Source: Candidatus Brocadia sp.
GTDB lineage: Bacteria > Planctomycetota > Brocadiia > Brocadiales > Brocadiaceae
Direction of reading: 5' to 3'
NCBI GenBank assembly: GCA_030837935.1
Contig: JAUQXU010000235.1
Span: forward strand, 1 to 6,121
Length of the DNA: 6,121 bases
The position numbers and the translations under genes are program-made. Positions within the stretch are counted from its first letter, which is position 1, and each line of letters opens with the position of its first letter. Of this stretch, positions 5,495-6,121 are shown one piece after another. Under the pieces are notes generated by a model. It made no database searches and was not told the origin of the DNA. It saw only the letters and a list, made by a program, of their open reading frames with translations.

Positions 5495-5511
5495 AAATCA
5501 GGTTTGACCCC
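5495..5511 (-). repeat. Dispersed repeat motif, copy 5
   Basis: On the minus strand this reads GGGGTCAAACCTGATTT, followed by ATTGACAAATAAAG. It matches the core GGGTCAnACCTTGATT with one T missing, and is in the same orientation as the copy near 526. It lies between the divergent promoters. Confidence 0.4.
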
Positions 5512-5531
5512 CCAGGGTGTTACTTTCATGC

Positions 5532-5558
5532 TTGAAATTGTAGCGCTTCTCATATAAT
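5532..5558 (+). promoter_or_regulatory. Candidate promoter for the thiamine-binding gene
   Basis: TTGAAA (5532-5537) and a perfect TATAAT (5553-5558) are separated by 15 bases, shorter than the ideal 17; shifting the -10 to TAATAT (5555-5560) gives 17. Transcription would start near 5565, leaving a leader of about 65 bases. Confidence 0.45.
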
Positions 5559-5629
5559 ATCAATTTATTGAGAAAAGGCGTTGTATCTGCAATTATTTCT
5601 CACATGTTAAACGTTAAAGGAGGTGTAGC

Positions 5630-5938
5630 ATGATTGCCGAGATTAGTGTGATCCCTATTGGGAAAGGGGTTGATCTGGCTAGTTATGTTGCCAAGGTTGT
5701 CAAAATCATCGACGAGAGTGGTTTGGATTACAAGCTCCATGCCATGGGTACTGTTGTGGAAGGGGATGGTGATCGGGTCTTTGATTTGATCAAGAAATGC
5801 CATAATAAAATGCTGGAGCTATCAGAGAGGGTATATACCACGGTAAAGATAGATGAAAGGAAGGACAAGAAGGTTCAGATGCTCGGACATAAAGTGCAGG
5901 CGGTAGAGAAGGAACTAGGAAAGAACTTGAAAAAATAA
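5630..5938 (+). CDS. MTH1187-family thiamine-binding protein (Thiamine_BP / DUF77)
   Basis: The 102-residue protein matches the small ferredoxin-like-fold family typified by MTH1187 and YqgV, whose members bind thiamine or related pyrimidines. Visible signature parts are the N-terminal strand MIAEISVIPIGKG (1-13), the helix SYVAKVVKIIDESGLDYKLH (about 19-38), AMGTVVEGD (39-47) and the final strand YTTVKIDERKD. Length is typical, with a charged Lys-rich tail from about residue 83. There is no signal peptide, so it is cytoplasmic and probably oligomeric; the physiological role of the family (thiamine salvage or sensing) is not settled. The start is well supported by a near-perfect ribosome-binding site, AAAGGAGGTG, at 5616-5625, suggesting strong translation. 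The next gene starts 44 bases downstream on the same strand and may be co-transcribed. Confidence 0.88.
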   Translation: MIAEISVIPIGKGVDLASYVAKVVKIIDESGLDYKLHAMGTVVEGDGDRVFDLIKKCHNKMLELSERVYTTVKIDERKDKKVQMLGHKVQAVEKELGKNLKK

Positions 5939-5982
5939 AAGCATTATACATGATTTAAGAGCTTTTTTATGAGGGAGTCACA
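5939..5982 (+). other. Short spacer with weak stem before the DJ-1-like gene
   Basis: AAAAGC (5937-5942) can pair with GCTTTT (5961-5966) around an 18-base loop, followed by TTAT. This could act as a weak or leaky terminator between the two plus-strand genes. The low GC content of the stem makes this doubtful. Confidence 0.25.
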
Positions 5983-6121
5983 ATGAGAAATAGATTTCTC
6001 ATGCCAAATTTGATCTTCGCATTTTTTATTTTATCAAATATATTAATCGTTCAGACGGGAGAAAGTGCCATGCAATCTGTAAAAGGTAAAAAGGCCGTTA
6101 TAATTATCGCGAGTAATAATT
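5983..6121 (+). CDS. Exported DJ-1/PfpI-like protein, N-terminal part only
   Basis: Forty-six codons are visible before the window ends. The ATG is preceded by GAGGGAG (5971-5977, five bases away). Residues 1-29 look like a signal peptide: basic start MRNRF, hydrophobic core LIFAFFILSNILIV, then QTGESA with cleavage likely after Ala29. The mature part begins MQSVKGKKAVIIIASNN; the strand KKAVIIIAxNN resembles the first beta-strand of DJ-1/PfpI (class I amidotransferase-like) proteins, where it is usually followed by F.D.E. The nucleophile-elbow cysteine and the rest of the fold lie outside the window, so function (chaperone, glyoxalase, peptidase-like) cannot be judged. A signal peptide is unusual because most family members are cytoplasmic. 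Other Rossmann-like exported proteins remain possible. Confidence 0.5.
   Translation, partial: MRNRFLMPNLIFAFFILSNILIVQTGESAMQSVKGKKAVIIIASNN

Larger units (their letters stand above)
5353..5629. promoter_or_regulatory. Divergent intergenic region between propeller operon and thiamine-binding gene
   Basis: Both flanking genes read outward from these 277 bases, so it should contain promoters for each. Candidate promoters in both directions are listed separately. Other structure is a near-palindrome at 5390-5404 (GCCTAT/ACAGGC arms, five of six), inverted arms ACGTAA (5435-5440) and TTACGT (5454-5459), and one dispersed-repeat copy in the middle. No gene is seen. Confidence 0.55.

Noticed and set aside
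5600..5803. Minus-strand open frame opposite the thiamine-binding gene
   Set aside because: The plus-strand gene has an excellent ribosome-binding site and family motifs; the antisense frame covers that site and looks like chance.

Overview
The window looks like chromosome from a moderately AT-rich bacterium that makes menaquinone by the futalosine route. Two genes of that route, mqnB and mqnD, sit side by side on the minus strand. Together with an exported WD40 beta-propeller, a channel-like membrane protein and an exported DJ-1/PfpI-type protein, this would fit an anammox-type planctomycete (Brocadia/Kuenenia group). That assignment is inference from gene content and style; no marker gene in the window proves it.

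Layout. (1) 2-292, plus: the end of a gene whose C-terminal helix-turn-helix domain resembles that of RecQ helicases. (2) 293-737: AT-rich spacer with one copy of a dispersed GGGTCAnACCTTGA motif, a candidate promoter and a perfect 21-bp palindrome. (3) 738-1961, plus: a 407-residue multi-pass membrane protein of the TM-helix-repeat (CmpX-like, MscS-related) type. (4) 1962-2659: a 700-base graveyard of mobile and selfish fragments. It holds a short 5' piece resembling a group II intron, three more motif copies plus an inverted partner, and an eroded minus-strand toxin-antitoxin module with a PIN-domain toxin cut after about 35 residues. (5) 5352 to 2660, minus: a compact probable operon of exported seven-bladed WD40 protein, mqnB (futalosine hydrolase) and mqnD (1,4-dihydroxy-6-naphthoate synthase). 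(6) 5353-5629: divergent intergenic region with candidate promoters for both directions and another motif copy. (7) 5630-5938, plus: an MTH1187-family thiamine-binding protein. (8) 5983-6121, plus: the start of an exported DJ-1/PfpI-like protein that runs off the window.

How the parts relate. MqnB cleaves (amino)futalosine-type intermediates and MqnD makes the naphthoate ring precursor late in the same pathway, so their adjacency is functionally coherent. The propeller gene in front is separated from mqnB by only 11 bases, and the mqnB ribosome-binding site overlaps the propeller stop codon. The genes are therefore probably translationally coupled, although a secreted propeller has no known role in the pathway. 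No complete new multi-gene system is visible. The most unusual material is the decayed 1962-2659 region with its repeat family, the palindrome before the membrane-protein gene, and the coupling of the propeller to the menaquinone genes.
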